Source of the DNA: Sphingobacterium corticibacterium
Lineage (GTDB): Bacteria; Bacteroidota; Bacteroidia; Sphingobacteriales; Sphingobacteriaceae
Length of the DNA: 64,000 nucleotides
Assembly: GCF_004208525.1 (NCBI RefSeq)
Contig: NZ_SGIT01000001.1
Coordinates: forward strand, 1,736,001 to 1,800,000
Direction of reading: 5' to 3'
Part shown: piece by piece, positions 34,445 through 43,374 of the stretch
Numbering within the stretch: the stretch's first letter is position 1
Layout: each line of letters starts with the position of its first letter
Translations under genes and position numbers: made by a program
Notes under the pieces: generated by a model
Database searches by the model: none
The model's input: only the letters and a program-made list of their open reading frames with translations
Told to the model about the DNA's origin: nothing

Positions 34445-35164
34445 TCAAGGGTTTGAAAAATATTTTTCACGACACATTTCAAAATATTTTTCCAAAGTAA
34501 TTTTGTGGGGTTTAAACGTCTCGCTAACTACATGGATCTTTTTTATTCTGTCAAGTCTAAAAGCCCTATATTCCTTGCGTAATCGGCAAAATGCAATAAG
34601 CAACCAATTCTCCTGTGTACTGTACAAGGCAAAAGGCTCAATCATTCTACTTGTATTTTTATTCTTTTCGTCGAAATATTGTATTTCTGCCAAACGGAAG
34701 TTAGTTAGCGCGAATTGTAAATCCGATAAATAATTACTTGTTTTTTCATTTCCGTTGTTTTGTCTAAATTGAACCCTTTCAGAAAGCAAATTGGCTTTAT
34801 CTTTTATACTGTATTTTAGAACCGCTTTTATTTTGTGAATGGCTTCTGTATAATCTTTAATGAACGAAGTGTCCTTATTTTTTAAGACTAATTGTTCTGC
34901 TGTAATTAACGCGTTGGCTTCACTCTCTGTAAATGTAACAGGTGGAAGCCTATAATGTTCCATTAGAGTATAACCTCTCCCGTCCTCCGTTACAATAGGA
35001 ACTCCAGCTTGTTCCAAAGCTCTAATATCACGATAAATTGTGCGTTTACTTACCGAAAATCTGTCTGCAAGTTCGGAGGAGGTTAATAGGCGTTTAGTCT
35101 GCAACTGTGTGAGTATTGCAGTTAGTCGTGAAATTCGTTTTGTATCGTTGTCATTCATTATCAA
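34445..35164 (-). CDS. WYL-domain transcriptional regulator (YafY/DeoR-type HTH)
   Basis: The protein has 239 residues. The N-terminal HTH_11 is LTILTQLQTKRLLTSSELAD-like (ILTQLQTKRLLTSSELADRF, then SVSKRTIYRDIRALEQAGVP). The WYL domain follows (IEPFALYSTQENWLLIAFCR, then EYRAFRLDRIKKIHV). WYL proteins sense ligands and often regulate stress or defence loci. The start may be the ATG two codons later (35158). It leads the three-gene reverse cluster. Confidence 0.86.
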   Translation of the reverse strand: MIMNDNDTKRISRLTAILTQLQTKRLLTSSELADRFSVSKRTIYRDIRALEQAGVPIVTEDGRGYTLMEHYRLPPVTFTESEANALITAEQLVLKNKDTSFIKDYTEAIHKIKAVLKYSIKDKANLLSERVQFRQNNGNEKTSNYLSDLQFALTNFRLAEIQYFDEKNKNTSRMIEPFALYSTQENWLLIAFCRLRKEYRAFRLDRIKKIHVVSETFKPHKITLEKYFEMCREKYFSNP

Positions 35165-35239
35165 TACTGAAATTACAAAGGTATTAATAAAGTTTTTGCA
35201 CCGTTCTTTTAACTCAATAACATTTTCTACTAATTTTTA

Positions 35240-35329
35240 GTAATATTATTGTGGCTCGCAATTATTTTGGTAGGATGCAACAACTCCTCTTCCACTGAAA
35301 AGGCAGAATCGGCTAATATAATGAATGGC
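35240..35329 (+). pseudogene. lipoprotein signal-sequence fragment
   Basis: The frame VILLWLAIILVGCNNSSSTE then KAESANIMNG reads like a lipoprotein leader with lipobox LVGC. It has no ATG and is closed upstream by a TAA. After residue 30 it enters DNA that is coding-like on the other strand. It appears to be a truncated lipoprotein gene at a junction. Confidence 0.35.
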
Positions 35330-35476
35330 AAGCTCCACCGCATTTTTGAGAACTGCCCTTGCAGGGTTAGTTTTCATTTTTTCTATGGACTGTTCAAAAT
35401 ATTTTTGCAGTTGGGCAATCCCTGTATCTTTTCCGAAAAGAGACGCTTTGAACGGATTCCTGTTTTTAACCTTTGA
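35327..35476 (-). pseudogene. unassigned coding-like fragment
   Basis: Read on the reverse strand, the frame gives SKVKNRNPFKASLFGKDTGI, then AQLQKYFEQSIEKMKTNPAR and AVLKNAVELA. The composition looks like genuine protein, but there is no start and both ends are abrupt. It could come from a mobile-element protein; I cannot name the family. Confidence 0.35.
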
Positions 35477-35492
35477 TATATTTACTAAAAGT

Positions 35493-36029
35493 TTATTTTA
35501 TAATCGGAACATTATGCTTTTCGGCATAAGGTATGGCGTAGCTGTCCAATCGCTCGAACCGGATCTGCATTTCTCCATCGTGTTTTGCAAACAGGTTATC
35601 AATAGCAACTTGAATTTCTTCCGATGGCTTTTCCTCATCGATCATCGCCGCAATTTCAAGATATTCGTTTTCAAAAACGCTTTTGCTGTATCTGAATACT
35701 TCCAACGATGCTTCTATCAGTTCTTTATTATCTCCTTTTGCCGATAGACCTTCAACCTTTTTTAAGTTTTCGTCAATGGTTGCAATGACATATTGCTGGA
35801 CATACGCTACCGCAGTTCCCTTTGTTACCGCGCCATCTTTATAAACGGTGATATTGTTCTTTGCTTTCTTCTCCATCAGTTCGTTAAAGAACTTTGGCGA
35901 ATAGTACGTTGTAATATTGTTGGTATTCAGCCAGGTCTGTGCGACCACCTTTTTGGGAGAGGGTCCGCAGGAAACCACACCGGTCAAAGCGACCAATAAC
36001 AGGCATTTTATGTAATATATTTTTTTCAT
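35493..36029 (-). CDS. lipoprotein of unknown function
   Basis: The protein has 178 residues with a lipoprotein signal (CLLLVALTGVVSC, lipid Cys at 21), then a helical domain rich in Lys/Glu with YSPKFFNELMEKKAKNNITV, VTKGTAVAYVQQYVIATIDE and a C-terminal IRFERLDSYAIPYAEKHNVP. No enzymatic motif is seen. It is adjacent to a membrane protein gene on the same strand (116 bp gap). Confidence 0.65.
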   Translation of the reverse strand: MKKIYYIKCLLLVALTGVVSCGPSPKKVVAQTWLNTNNITTYYSPKFFNELMEKKAKNNITVYKDGAVTKGTAVAYVQQYVIATIDENLKKVEGLSAKGDNKELIEASLEVFRYSKSVFENEYLEIAAMIDEEKPSEEIQVAIDNLFAKHDGEMQIRFERLDSYAIPYAEKHNVPIIK

Positions 36030-36145
36030 TTGAATAATTATTTATACTCAGGTGTTTTTTAATGGAAATGAAGCTTACACAAGCCATTTATTTATATCCT
36101 TTTTTGAGCGGTAGCTTATGCAGGACAGTGGCAAGTTTTCGGGGA

Positions 36146-36532
36146 TTATATTTTCGGACCTTTATAGACGGATTTCACCAATGTATTGAATTCTTTTTTT
36201 ACTTCTTTAAACGGATAGTTTTGAACGTCTGCCATAGTTTCCAGCTGATTTTTTACGCTCCTTTTTTGTTTGATGAGCTTATAGCCAATAACAAATAACC
36301 AAATGAGTAAAACAGCCATCACTACAACAACGAGGGCAATCAACTGATTTCTGGGTATACTATCCTGTAACATGCGAAAAATCCCTATCGTACCCAACAT
36401 AAAGAATCCCGGTATCCTTACCGAGCTGCTCTGTTTCAGGTACTGCTCGTACGCTTTTAAAAGACTTTCCATCTCTTCTTGGTTGAAGTTGGGCAGATAA
36501 TCAAAATCCAATTTTTCCGTGTTGCTGTTCAT
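36146..36532 (-). CDS. two-helix membrane protein of unknown function
   Basis: The protein has 128 residues. An acidic N-terminal segment (FNQEEMESLLKAYEQYLKQS) precedes a short hydrophobic stretch (IPGFFMLGTIGIFRML) and a strong membrane helix (LIALVVVVMAVLLIWLFVIG), then a basic coiled C-terminus. It could be a membrane anchor acting with the neighbouring lipoprotein. No family is recognised. Confidence 0.6.
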   Translation of the reverse strand: MNSNTEKLDFDYLPNFNQEEMESLLKAYEQYLKQSSSVRIPGFFMLGTIGIFRMLQDSIPRNQLIALVVVVMAVLLIWLFVIGYKLIKQKRSVKNQLETMADVQNYPFKEVKKEFNTLVKSVYKGPKI

Positions 36533-37152
36533 TTATCGTGCGATTTTATTAAAATGTCGGTAAAATGCGTCCATTAGGCCTATCTCATATCGATATTCAG
36601 CTTTGGCATCAGTAGTTATCATTTCATCTATTTAAACTTGCTTTTTTCTGTGATGAAGCTATCAGATTTTTCACCAGTGTATACAACGGTGTTCAAGACC
36701 TCGCAAGCTCGGTTTATTCAGCCTCTGTGTGGTCTGAAAAATCATGATGGTTTCATTTCCTCCGCAATTATTCAATCTGGTTCTTCCAATATGTGCATGA
36801 ACCATGTGAAATTCCGTGTACTCTTTAATCCCGGATAATGTGTCTTTCTATATTTTATGTTCTAAAACGAAATTCGCTATAAAAATCAAAGTACAATAAT
36901 TCAGCGTATAACATAGTGTATACAGGAATATTTTTGTATATACAAAACATCTACATCGAATTCATATTACTGACATTCAAGCACCTACACAATGCTTGGG
37001 TTGATATGCACGATCTTAGAAAGTGCTGTAACCTTACTATATTATCCCGGCCGTGGAGGCCGTAACGATGTGCTTCAGTTCCAAGATAAAATTAAACCGA
37101 ACAAATAATTGTCTCATCTGTTCTGGTCATATATAACAAAAATTTTAACATT
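36533..37152. other. 620-bp gap without recognisable gene
   Basis: Short frames exist on both strands but none has coding character or a known motif. One small GC-rich inverted repeat is visible near 37,050 (CGGCC/GGCCG with a 5-nt loop). The last 60 bp probably hold the promoter of the Cys-rich protein gene. Confidence 0.5.
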
Positions 37153-37494
37153 ATGATACAGACAAAATTTCAAGATTGTATAGAAGCATGTGGAGAATGT
37201 GCCGTGTTCTGTAGCCAGTGTGCAGCTGCCTGTTTAAATGAAAAAGATCTCGAACACCTTAAAAAATGTATCCAATTGAATCTGGAATGCACTATCATCT
37301 GTGATGCTGCTGTAAAAGTTATGAGCATCGATGGACAGTTAAGTACAGAGCTCTGTAAAATATGTGCAGATATCTGTGAACGATGTGCAGACGAATGCGA
37401 AAAGCATGCAGGTATGGGCATGGAGCATTGCCGTGAGTGTGCTGAAGCTTGCCGCGTCTGTGCCAAAACATGTAAGGAGATGTCGGCGGCTTAG
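37153..37494 (+). CDS. Cys-rich four-helix-bundle copper-storage-like protein (Csp/DUF326)
   Basis: The protein has 113 residues including 19 cysteines, mostly as CxxC and CxxxC pairs along amphipathic helices (CIEACGECAVFCSQCAAAC at residues 9-27; CKICADICERCADEC at 68-82; CRECAEACRVCAKTC at 93-107). This is the pattern of Csp proteins, whose tetramers line the bundle core with Cys thiolates to store Cu(I). There is no signal peptide, so it is the cytosolic Csp3-like type. It is the first gene of the higher-GC transport block. Confidence 0.9.
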   Translation: MIQTKFQDCIEACGECAVFCSQCAAACLNEKDLEHLKKCIQLNLECTIICDAAVKVMSIDGQLSTELCKICADICERCADECEKHAGMGMEHCRECAEACRVCAKTCKEMSAA

Positions 37495-37742
37495 CCTCAG
37501 CCGAGGGATATTGTTTCGATACTTAATTTCAATAGTAGGAAACAGCCGAATCGCATGGCGTGGTGCTCATATGGTATTAATTTTCTATACAAAGCTGCTT
37601 AGATTGTATATCAAAATGAATTTAATTAGGTTTGTACAGTCGTTTCCGTACTTCCCAAATATGGTATTTGGGGTACGAGCAGAACTTCTTTGATTATTTC
37701 TTGAATGCTATTACCAAAAGACCAAGTATTTTAAAATTCCAT

Positions 37743-39758
37743 ATGAAAAAACCTGTAAGAATAAGAACGACACTCAGTAAAGGGGTCATTGTTCCAAGTT
37801 TGATTTTCATTGTGGGAATCTGTCTGTTGTCGGCTATTTTTCCGAACCTTACCGAAGACCTGCTCAGCACAATCAAAGATTTTATCTTTGTGAACCTGAA
37901 TTACGTTTACGTCTGGTCGGTAACCATTTTTGTCTTGTTCTTAGTTTATCTGATGTTCAGTAAATATGGTAATATCCGGTTGGGAAGAAATGACAGCAAA
38001 CCCACCTATTCCTTCTTTTCGTGGATTTCTATGCTTTTTGCTGCCGGTATGGGTATCGGGTTAATGTATTTCAGTGTTGCAGAACCGATGCAGCATTATT
38101 CAAATGAAGTTTTTTCGGGAAATACGGCTGTTCAGCGAGCCAAAGACGCACAGCTTTATACTTTCTTCCATTGGGGTATCCACGCTTGGGCTATATACGG
38201 GATTGTGGGGTTATCTTTAGCCTATTTTGCGTATCGCTATCGTTTACCCCTTTCCTTGCGGAGCTGTTTCTATCCTCTGTTGAAGAATAAGATAAAAGGC
38301 ACATGGGGCAACACCATTGATGTATTCGCACTTTGCAGTACTTTTTTTGGAATTACCACCACATTGGGTTTCGGGGTTGTGCAGATCAATTCTGGTCTGG
38401 AAACACTGAATATCTTGCCGGGAAGCAGCTTTATCTATCAGGTGCTGATTGTCGGTGTATTGGTTTCACTTTCTATTATATCTGCTGTAAGCGGAGTAGA
38501 CAAAGGCGTACGGATATTGAGCAATATCAATATTGTAAGTGTTGTCATACTCTTACTTTTTGTTTTGATCCTCGGCCCTACGGTATATCTGATAGGAAGT
38601 TTCACGGAAGGGATCGGGACATATATCAATGAATTCTTTAGCCTGACATTCAACACGCATGTGTACGAAGAGAACACCCAGCAGTGGTTTTACGACTGGA
38701 CAATACTGTACTGGGCATGGTGGATTTCGTGGTCGCCTTATGTCGGGCTATTTATCGCTAAAATTTCGAAGGGACGAACAATACGGGAGTTTGTAGCGGC
38801 GGTCTTGATTATCCCTACGTTGTTTAATTTTATCTGGATGACTGTTTTTGGAAACAGTGCGATATGGTTTGATGCTAACGTTGCCGACGGGGCGTTGAGC
38901 CAACTTGCTGGCAATCCGGATGCCCTGATGTTCCGTTTCTTGGAATATCTGCCATTAACCGAAATCGCCAGTTTTTTGACGATTGCTATTATCATTATCT
39001 TCTTTGTCACTTCTGCCGATTCGGGTATGTTCGTCATGAATAGTATAGCGACAAAAAACGCCCGGATATCTCCGAAATGGCAGACCATCGGCTGGGGTGT
39101 GCTGCTTGCCGTATTGGCACTGATGCTATTGAACGCTGGCGGACTGACGGCCCTGCAAAGTATGACATTGATTACGGCGTTGCCGTTTTCGATTATCATG
39201 CTGCTGTTCATCGTCAGCCTGATAAAAGCACTGTCCATTGACAGAAGCTATTACGAACGTGATTTTTCAGCAACGACCATACCTTGGTCAGGCGAGTTTT
39301 GGAAAGAGCGTCTGAAACAGATCGTCTCCTTCAGTGATAAGAAGTCTGTCGTTGGTTTTATCAATACAACAGTTAGAGATGCCTTTATGGAATTGCAGGA
39401 GGAGTTTTCCAAAAATGATGTCGAGGCTAAAGTTAATCTCTATGAAAATCCCCATAGAATAGAGATAGAGATTAAATATGATGTTGTAAATAATTTTTTG
39501 TACGGGGTAAAAGGAGAATCGAGAATTGTATCCGATTACCTGCTGAATGAAGAAAACTTACCGGATATAGAAGGAAACCAAACTTTTTTTCCTAAATCCT
39601 ATTTTGGCGATGACCGCGAGGGATATGATGTACGGTTTTTTACCAAAAACGAATTGATTTCCGATGTACTGAAACATTACGAGCGGTTTATAGAGATTAT
39701 TTCTGAAGAACGCAATGAAATGTTTATCAGTAGCAATACCAACCGTAGGTTCAGATAA
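37743..39758 (+). CDS. BCCT family betaine/choline/carnitine transporter
   Basis: The protein has 671 residues with twelve membrane helices. Key BCCT segments are FAAGMGIGLMYFSVAEPMQHY (helix 3 region), the signature around WTILYWAWWISWSPYVGLFI (substrate box in TM8) and AKISKGRTIREF. A C-terminal cytoplasmic domain of about 170 residues, as in BetT-type osmosensing members, follows. It imports compatible solutes with Na+ or H+. The ATG 37743 (MKKPVRIRTTLSKG) is used; an upstream in-frame start would add 37 untypical residues. Confidence 0.9.
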   Translation: MKKPVRIRTTLSKGVIVPSLIFIVGICLLSAIFPNLTEDLLSTIKDFIFVNLNYVYVWSVTIFVLFLVYLMFSKYGNIRLGRNDSKPTYSFFSWISMLFAAGMGIGLMYFSVAEPMQHYSNEVFSGNTAVQRAKDAQLYTFFHWGIHAWAIYGIVGLSLAYFAYRYRLPLSLRSCFYPLLKNKIKGTWGNTIDVFALCSTFFGITTTLGFGVVQINSGLETLNILPGSSFIYQVLIVGVLVSLSIISAVSGVDKGVRILSNINIVSVVILLLFVLILGPTVYLIGSFTEGIGTYINEFFSLTFNTHVYEENTQQWFYDWTILYWAWWISWSPYVGLFIAKISKGRTIREFVAAVLIIPTLFNFIWMTVFGNSAIWFDANVADGALSQLAGNPDALMFRFLEYLPLTEIASFLTIAIIIIFFVTSADSGMFVMNSIATKNARISPKWQTIGWGVLLAVLALMLLNAGGLTALQSMTLITALPFSIIMLLFIVSLIKALSIDRSYYERDFSATTIPWSGEFWKERLKQIVSFSDKKSVVGFINTTVRDAFMELQEEFSKNDVEAKVNLYENPHRIEIEIKYDVVNNFLYGVKGESRIVSDYLLNEENLPDIEGNQTFFPKSYFGDDREGYDVRFFTKNELISDVLKHYERFIEIISEERNEMFISSNTNRRFR

Positions 39759-39833
39759 CGATCGTAGGACGATAACTTAAACGCATTTTTCTTTTTCCTA
39801 TATTTACTTTTCTATAAAAACACCCGTCAGAAT

Positions 39834-41147
39834 ATGAGCAAAATCCTTCGTTTCTTTGACCTTCATAATGGGGAAGACAAAAAGGAAACCGTACTGGAGA
39901 GTGTTGTCAGCAACATTTCCTTCCGTGGTGCCAATGCCTGGATACTGGCCTGTGCCATTGTTATTGCATCCATTGGCCTGAACGTCAACTCCACCGCAGT
40001 GATCATCGGCGCTATGCTGATTTCCCCGTTAATGGGGCCGATCGTAGGTGCGGGATTTGCATTGGGAACGTTCGACTTTGCCCTGCTTCAGAAGTCGATC
40101 AAAAATCTCTTGATTGCAACAGGTATAAGCCTTTTGGTCTCGTTCCTTTATTTTTCCCTGAGTCCGTTCAAGGAGGCACAGTCTGAGCTTTTAGCCCGTA
40201 CTTCACCGAATATCTATGATGTACTGATAGCTTTTTTTGGAGGTCTGGTCGGTGTTATAGCTACTACGCGCGTGAACAAAGGTAACCCAATACCGGGAGT
40301 AGCGATTGCCACGGCATTAATGCCTCCTCTCTGCACGGCCGGCTACGGACTGGCTATAGGGAACATAAATTATTTCGCAGGCGCATTGTATCTGTATATC
40401 ATTAATTGCGTGTTTATCTGTCTGGCGACATTCGTCATCGTTAAGTACCTCCGCTATCCCAAAATGCACTATGTGGATAAGCAGAAAGAGAAGCGGATTA
40501 CGCAGAGCATAACCATTATTACGCTTATATTGGTATTGCCTAGTCTTTATTTCGCATACAAACTGCTACAGGAGAGAAAATATACCTACAAGGTACATGA
40601 TTTTGTCCAACAAGAACTCACCGAAAAGGGCTATACGGTGATTTACGAAAGATTATTACAGAATACCTCGCCAAAGCGTTTAGAACTCGCCTTTTTAGCA
40701 AAGAAATTCAGCGAGAGCGAAATAAATAGCTTGGAGAGATCTATGCAGACCTTTGGCATAGAGAATACCGAGCTCATCATACGACAGGACAGTCTGGACC
40801 TTAGATCGAGTATTCTGAATGAGATTAATCAGAGCAATACTTCTGTAAATGAAAAGGACCTGACGATCCGTGCATTGAACAACAGGTTGGCGAAATATGA
40901 TATGATGGATGACAGGTTACGTAGCAATATGACGATTCTTTTTCCCGAGGTCAATAAGTATAGCATCGGCATCCAAAACCAATATGTAACGCAGGATAGC
41001 CTCGCCAAATATATTGCCTTCATATACTCCACAACGGAAGCATTCACGGGAGAACAGGATAACAAACTTCAAGAATGGATAAAAAGTCAGTTTCCGCAGG
41101 ACAGTTTAGAATTTATTAAGAAGACATCCGGCGAAGAAAGGCCGTGA
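39834..41147 (+). CDS. DUF389 domain membrane protein
   Basis: The protein has 437 residues. Six helices carry the DUF389 signature: VNSTAVIIGAMLISPLMGPI, then GVIATTRVNKGNPIPGVAIA and TALMPPLCTAGYGLA. A soluble C-terminal part (from about residue 245) has beta-alpha repeats. The function of the family is unknown. It lies in the ion-transport block, on the same strand as the BCCT gene (75 bp gap). Confidence 0.88.
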   Translation: MSKILRFFDLHNGEDKKETVLESVVSNISFRGANAWILACAIVIASIGLNVNSTAVIIGAMLISPLMGPIVGAGFALGTFDFALLQKSIKNLLIATGISLLVSFLYFSLSPFKEAQSELLARTSPNIYDVLIAFFGGLVGVIATTRVNKGNPIPGVAIATALMPPLCTAGYGLAIGNINYFAGALYLYIINCVFICLATFVIVKYLRYPKMHYVDKQKEKRITQSITIITLILVLPSLYFAYKLLQERKYTYKVHDFVQQELTEKGYTVIYERLLQNTSPKRLELAFLAKKFSESEINSLERSMQTFGIENTELIIRQDSLDLRSSILNEINQSNTSVNEKDLTIRALNNRLAKYDMMDDRLRSNMTILFPEVNKYSIGIQNQYVTQDSLAKYIAFIYSTTEAFTGEQDNKLQEWIKSQFPQDSLEFIKKTSGEERP

Positions 41148-41208
41148 ACTTATTGGCTCGATAATAATGATCGCGCGTGAGAAAGTAAATCATGGTTGCG
41201 TCTTTCTA

Positions 41209-41886
41209 TCAAAGAAAAGCTTTGATATGGTCGTTGTAACCATATATGGCGAGAATATCTCCCTCTTCCAAGACCGTATCGGGCTGCGGTACGCCGTGCA
41301 GCACGGTCGTTACCATATTTTTTCCGAACGAGGTACGCTGTTCGGTACTCTTTAAGATCGTGAGCACCAACAGTTCATACTTTTCCCGGAAACCAATCTC
41401 CTGTATGGACTTGCCTACATATTTTTGGGGAACGACAACCTCGACAATGGAATAGTTGCTGTTCAGTTCGAAAGAATCAACAAGACCGGTCATACAGAGG
41501 CGCTTTGACCAGCGTTCGGCAGATTCCTCCTCGGGATGGGCAATCTCGGAAATACCCAGCGCTCCCAGTACCTTTTCATGCAGCCGGTTGACGGCCCTGC
41601 TGATCAGACGCTTGACCTGGGCCTCCTTGCACAATGCAGAGACCATGATATTTGCTCCTTCATCTTCTCCGATCGCCACCACTACGACATCCGTATTCTT
41701 CAGCGGCAAGGTATAAAAAGCGGTTTCATCGGTCGCGTCCAGACAGATGGTATGGGTGATTTTCTCCTTCAACGCGCTGATCTTTTCCATACGCTGATCG
41801 ACACCGACTACCTCATTGCCCTGCATCGTCAGCTTTTCCGCCAGTGATGCGCCAAAATTCCCCAATCCTACAACGATAAACTTCAT
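41209..41886 (-). CDS. TrkA/KtrA-type K+ transport regulatory subunit
   Basis: The protein has 225 residues. The N-terminal RCK Rossmann domain (KFIVVGLGNFGASLAEKLTM, acidic pocket VGVDQR) binds NAD or ATP/ADP. A C-terminal RCK_C domain is YSIVEVVVPQKYVGKSIQEI then EEGDILAIYG. With TrkH, which ends 8 bp upstream, it forms a gated K+ uptake system; single-RCK size fits KtrA. Confidence 0.92.
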   Translation of the reverse strand: MKFIVVGLGNFGASLAEKLTMQGNEVVGVDQRMEKISALKEKITHTICLDATDETAFYTLPLKNTDVVVVAIGEDEGANIMVSALCKEAQVKRLISRAVNRLHEKVLGALGISEIAHPEEESAERWSKRLCMTGLVDSFELNSNYSIVEVVVPQKYVGKSIQEIGFREKYELLVLTILKSTEQRTSFGKNMVTTVLHGVPQPDTVLEEGDILAIYGYNDHIKAFL

Positions 41887-41894
41887 AACATTTC

Positions 41895-43325
41895 CTAATA
41901 GATAGTAAGCTCTTCCTGAGCATACCTGTAATGTGTGTATTTTATTTTTTTGATAAAAGCGATAAGTACGGATAGCATCGTTACCCGCCCCACGAACATG
42001 ACAATGATCAGCACGATCTTGCTACCGGCCACAAAACCACTTGTTACGCCAAGGGACAGCCCTACGGTGCTATACGCAGAAAAACACTCGAATGCAATTT
42101 CAAGCAATGGACGGTTTGGTTCAAAAAATGAAATTGAAAAAATAGCTACGCCAATAGTAAACAGTGACAGAAACATCGTTGCAAAAGCTCTTTTTATAGA
42201 TATAATTCCTATCTCCCGTCCGAAAACCTCGGTACGGTCCTTTCCCCTGGCAAGGCTCAACACATTCATGACGGCCAAGGCAATCGTACTTGTTTTGATC
42301 CCTCCCCCGGTGGAGTTGGGAGAAGCGCCTATCCACATCAGCAGCATGACAAAGATGATCGTTGAGAACTGCAGTGCGCCGAAGTCTATGCTGTTGAATC
42401 CTGCAGTCCTTGGTGTAGTTGCTGTAGAAAAGGCGATTACTAATTTTCCTATACCCTGATGGGAAGAGAGGACGTGGCCATACTCGTTTACGTAGATTAT
42501 CAAAGTCGCGAAGAAGGTTATAATCCCCGTAGTAACCAGGTTAATCTTGCTGTTGATGTTCAGTACCCAAGGTCGGTGGAAGCTTCCCTTCAATGTCCAT
42601 TTTCCGATCAACCTTCTATAAACATGCCTGCTATACTGGAGTACGTTTACCACGATAGGGAATCCCAGCCCTCCGAAGATATAAATGAGGGATATAACAA
42701 ACTGTAGGCTATAGTTATGTACAACGGTGCCTTCCATCAGGCCGTTGGACAACGTAGAAAACCCTGCGTTGCAGAAAGAGGAGATGGCGTGGAATAACGA
42801 AAAAAATATCCGGTTGCCCAGGGACATCCCGTTCCCATCGCCCAAGCTCCAGAAAACCCCCAATGCGCCGACCAGTTCAATCCCCAATGTGATCCAGACC
42901 ATCCGACGGAGCAGCACAAAGACCTCCGACATCCGTTCGGTATTCGAATAAGCGCCTACGGTCAGCTGGCTTTCGTAAGTGCTGCCGCCCTTCAGGAAAT
43001 AGGTGAACAATGCGGCGAAAGAGAGGATGCCTATCCCGCCGGCCTGGATGAGCAGCATGATGATCAGCTGTCCCCAGAACGTAAAATGGGTTGCCGTATC
43101 GACCACGATCAATCCCGTGACACAAACCGCGCTTGTTGAGGTGAAAAGGGCATCAATCCATGACAACGGTTGGTTCAGTGCCAGCGGCAGCTTCAAAAGA
43201 CAGGTGCCGGCTGCGATCAGCAGCAAAAAGCTGGATATGAACAGCTGGGCCGGATTATAGAAACGTTTTTTCACCACTATTTTAGAAATGCGGGGTAAAG
43301 CTAACGGTTTTTCTTTTATTCCCAA
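41895..43325 (-). CDS. TrkH/KtrB-type K+ transporter membrane subunit
   Basis: The protein has 476 residues with four M1-P-M2 repeats. Selectivity loops are visible as STSAVCVTGL, SSFCNAGFS, ATTPRTAGFNS and SAYSTVGLS, each with the key Gly. It takes up K+ coupled to Na+ or membrane potential, a first response to osmotic upshift. It is followed by the regulatory subunit gene with an 8-bp gap. Confidence 0.93.
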   Translation of the reverse strand: MGIKEKPLALPRISKIVVKKRFYNPAQLFISSFLLLIAAGTCLLKLPLALNQPLSWIDALFTSTSAVCVTGLIVVDTATHFTFWGQLIIMLLIQAGGIGILSFAALFTYFLKGGSTYESQLTVGAYSNTERMSEVFVLLRRMVWITLGIELVGALGVFWSLGDGNGMSLGNRIFFSLFHAISSFCNAGFSTLSNGLMEGTVVHNYSLQFVISLIYIFGGLGFPIVVNVLQYSRHVYRRLIGKWTLKGSFHRPWVLNINSKINLVTTGIITFFATLIIYVNEYGHVLSSHQGIGKLVIAFSTATTPRTAGFNSIDFGALQFSTIIFVMLLMWIGASPNSTGGGIKTSTIALAVMNVLSLARGKDRTEVFGREIGIISIKRAFATMFLSLFTIGVAIFSISFFEPNRPLLEIAFECFSAYSTVGLSLGVTSGFVAGSKIVLIIVMFVGRVTMLSVLIAFIKKIKYTHYRYAQEELTIY

Positions 43326-43351
43326 AAAGGGAAAAACAGTATTTCTTTCCC
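43324..43351 (-). terminator. possible terminator after putP
   Basis: The arms GGGAAA and TTTCCC (43,329-43,351) with an 11-nt loop are followed, on the reverse strand, by five T. The stem is short, so strength is doubtful. Confidence 0.4.
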
Positions 43352-43374
43352 CATATTTAAAGGTTTTCTATCAT

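Noticed and set aside
33546..35164. toxin-antitoxin or defence role for the WYL cluster
   Set aside because: WYL regulators often sit in defence loci, but the partners here (GyrI-like effector-binding and DUF1801 proteins) show no effector domain.
36638..36838. 66-residue forward frame in the 620-bp gap
   Set aside because: No motif, no neighbour overlap and no plausible start region. I saw no transposase similarity on either strand.
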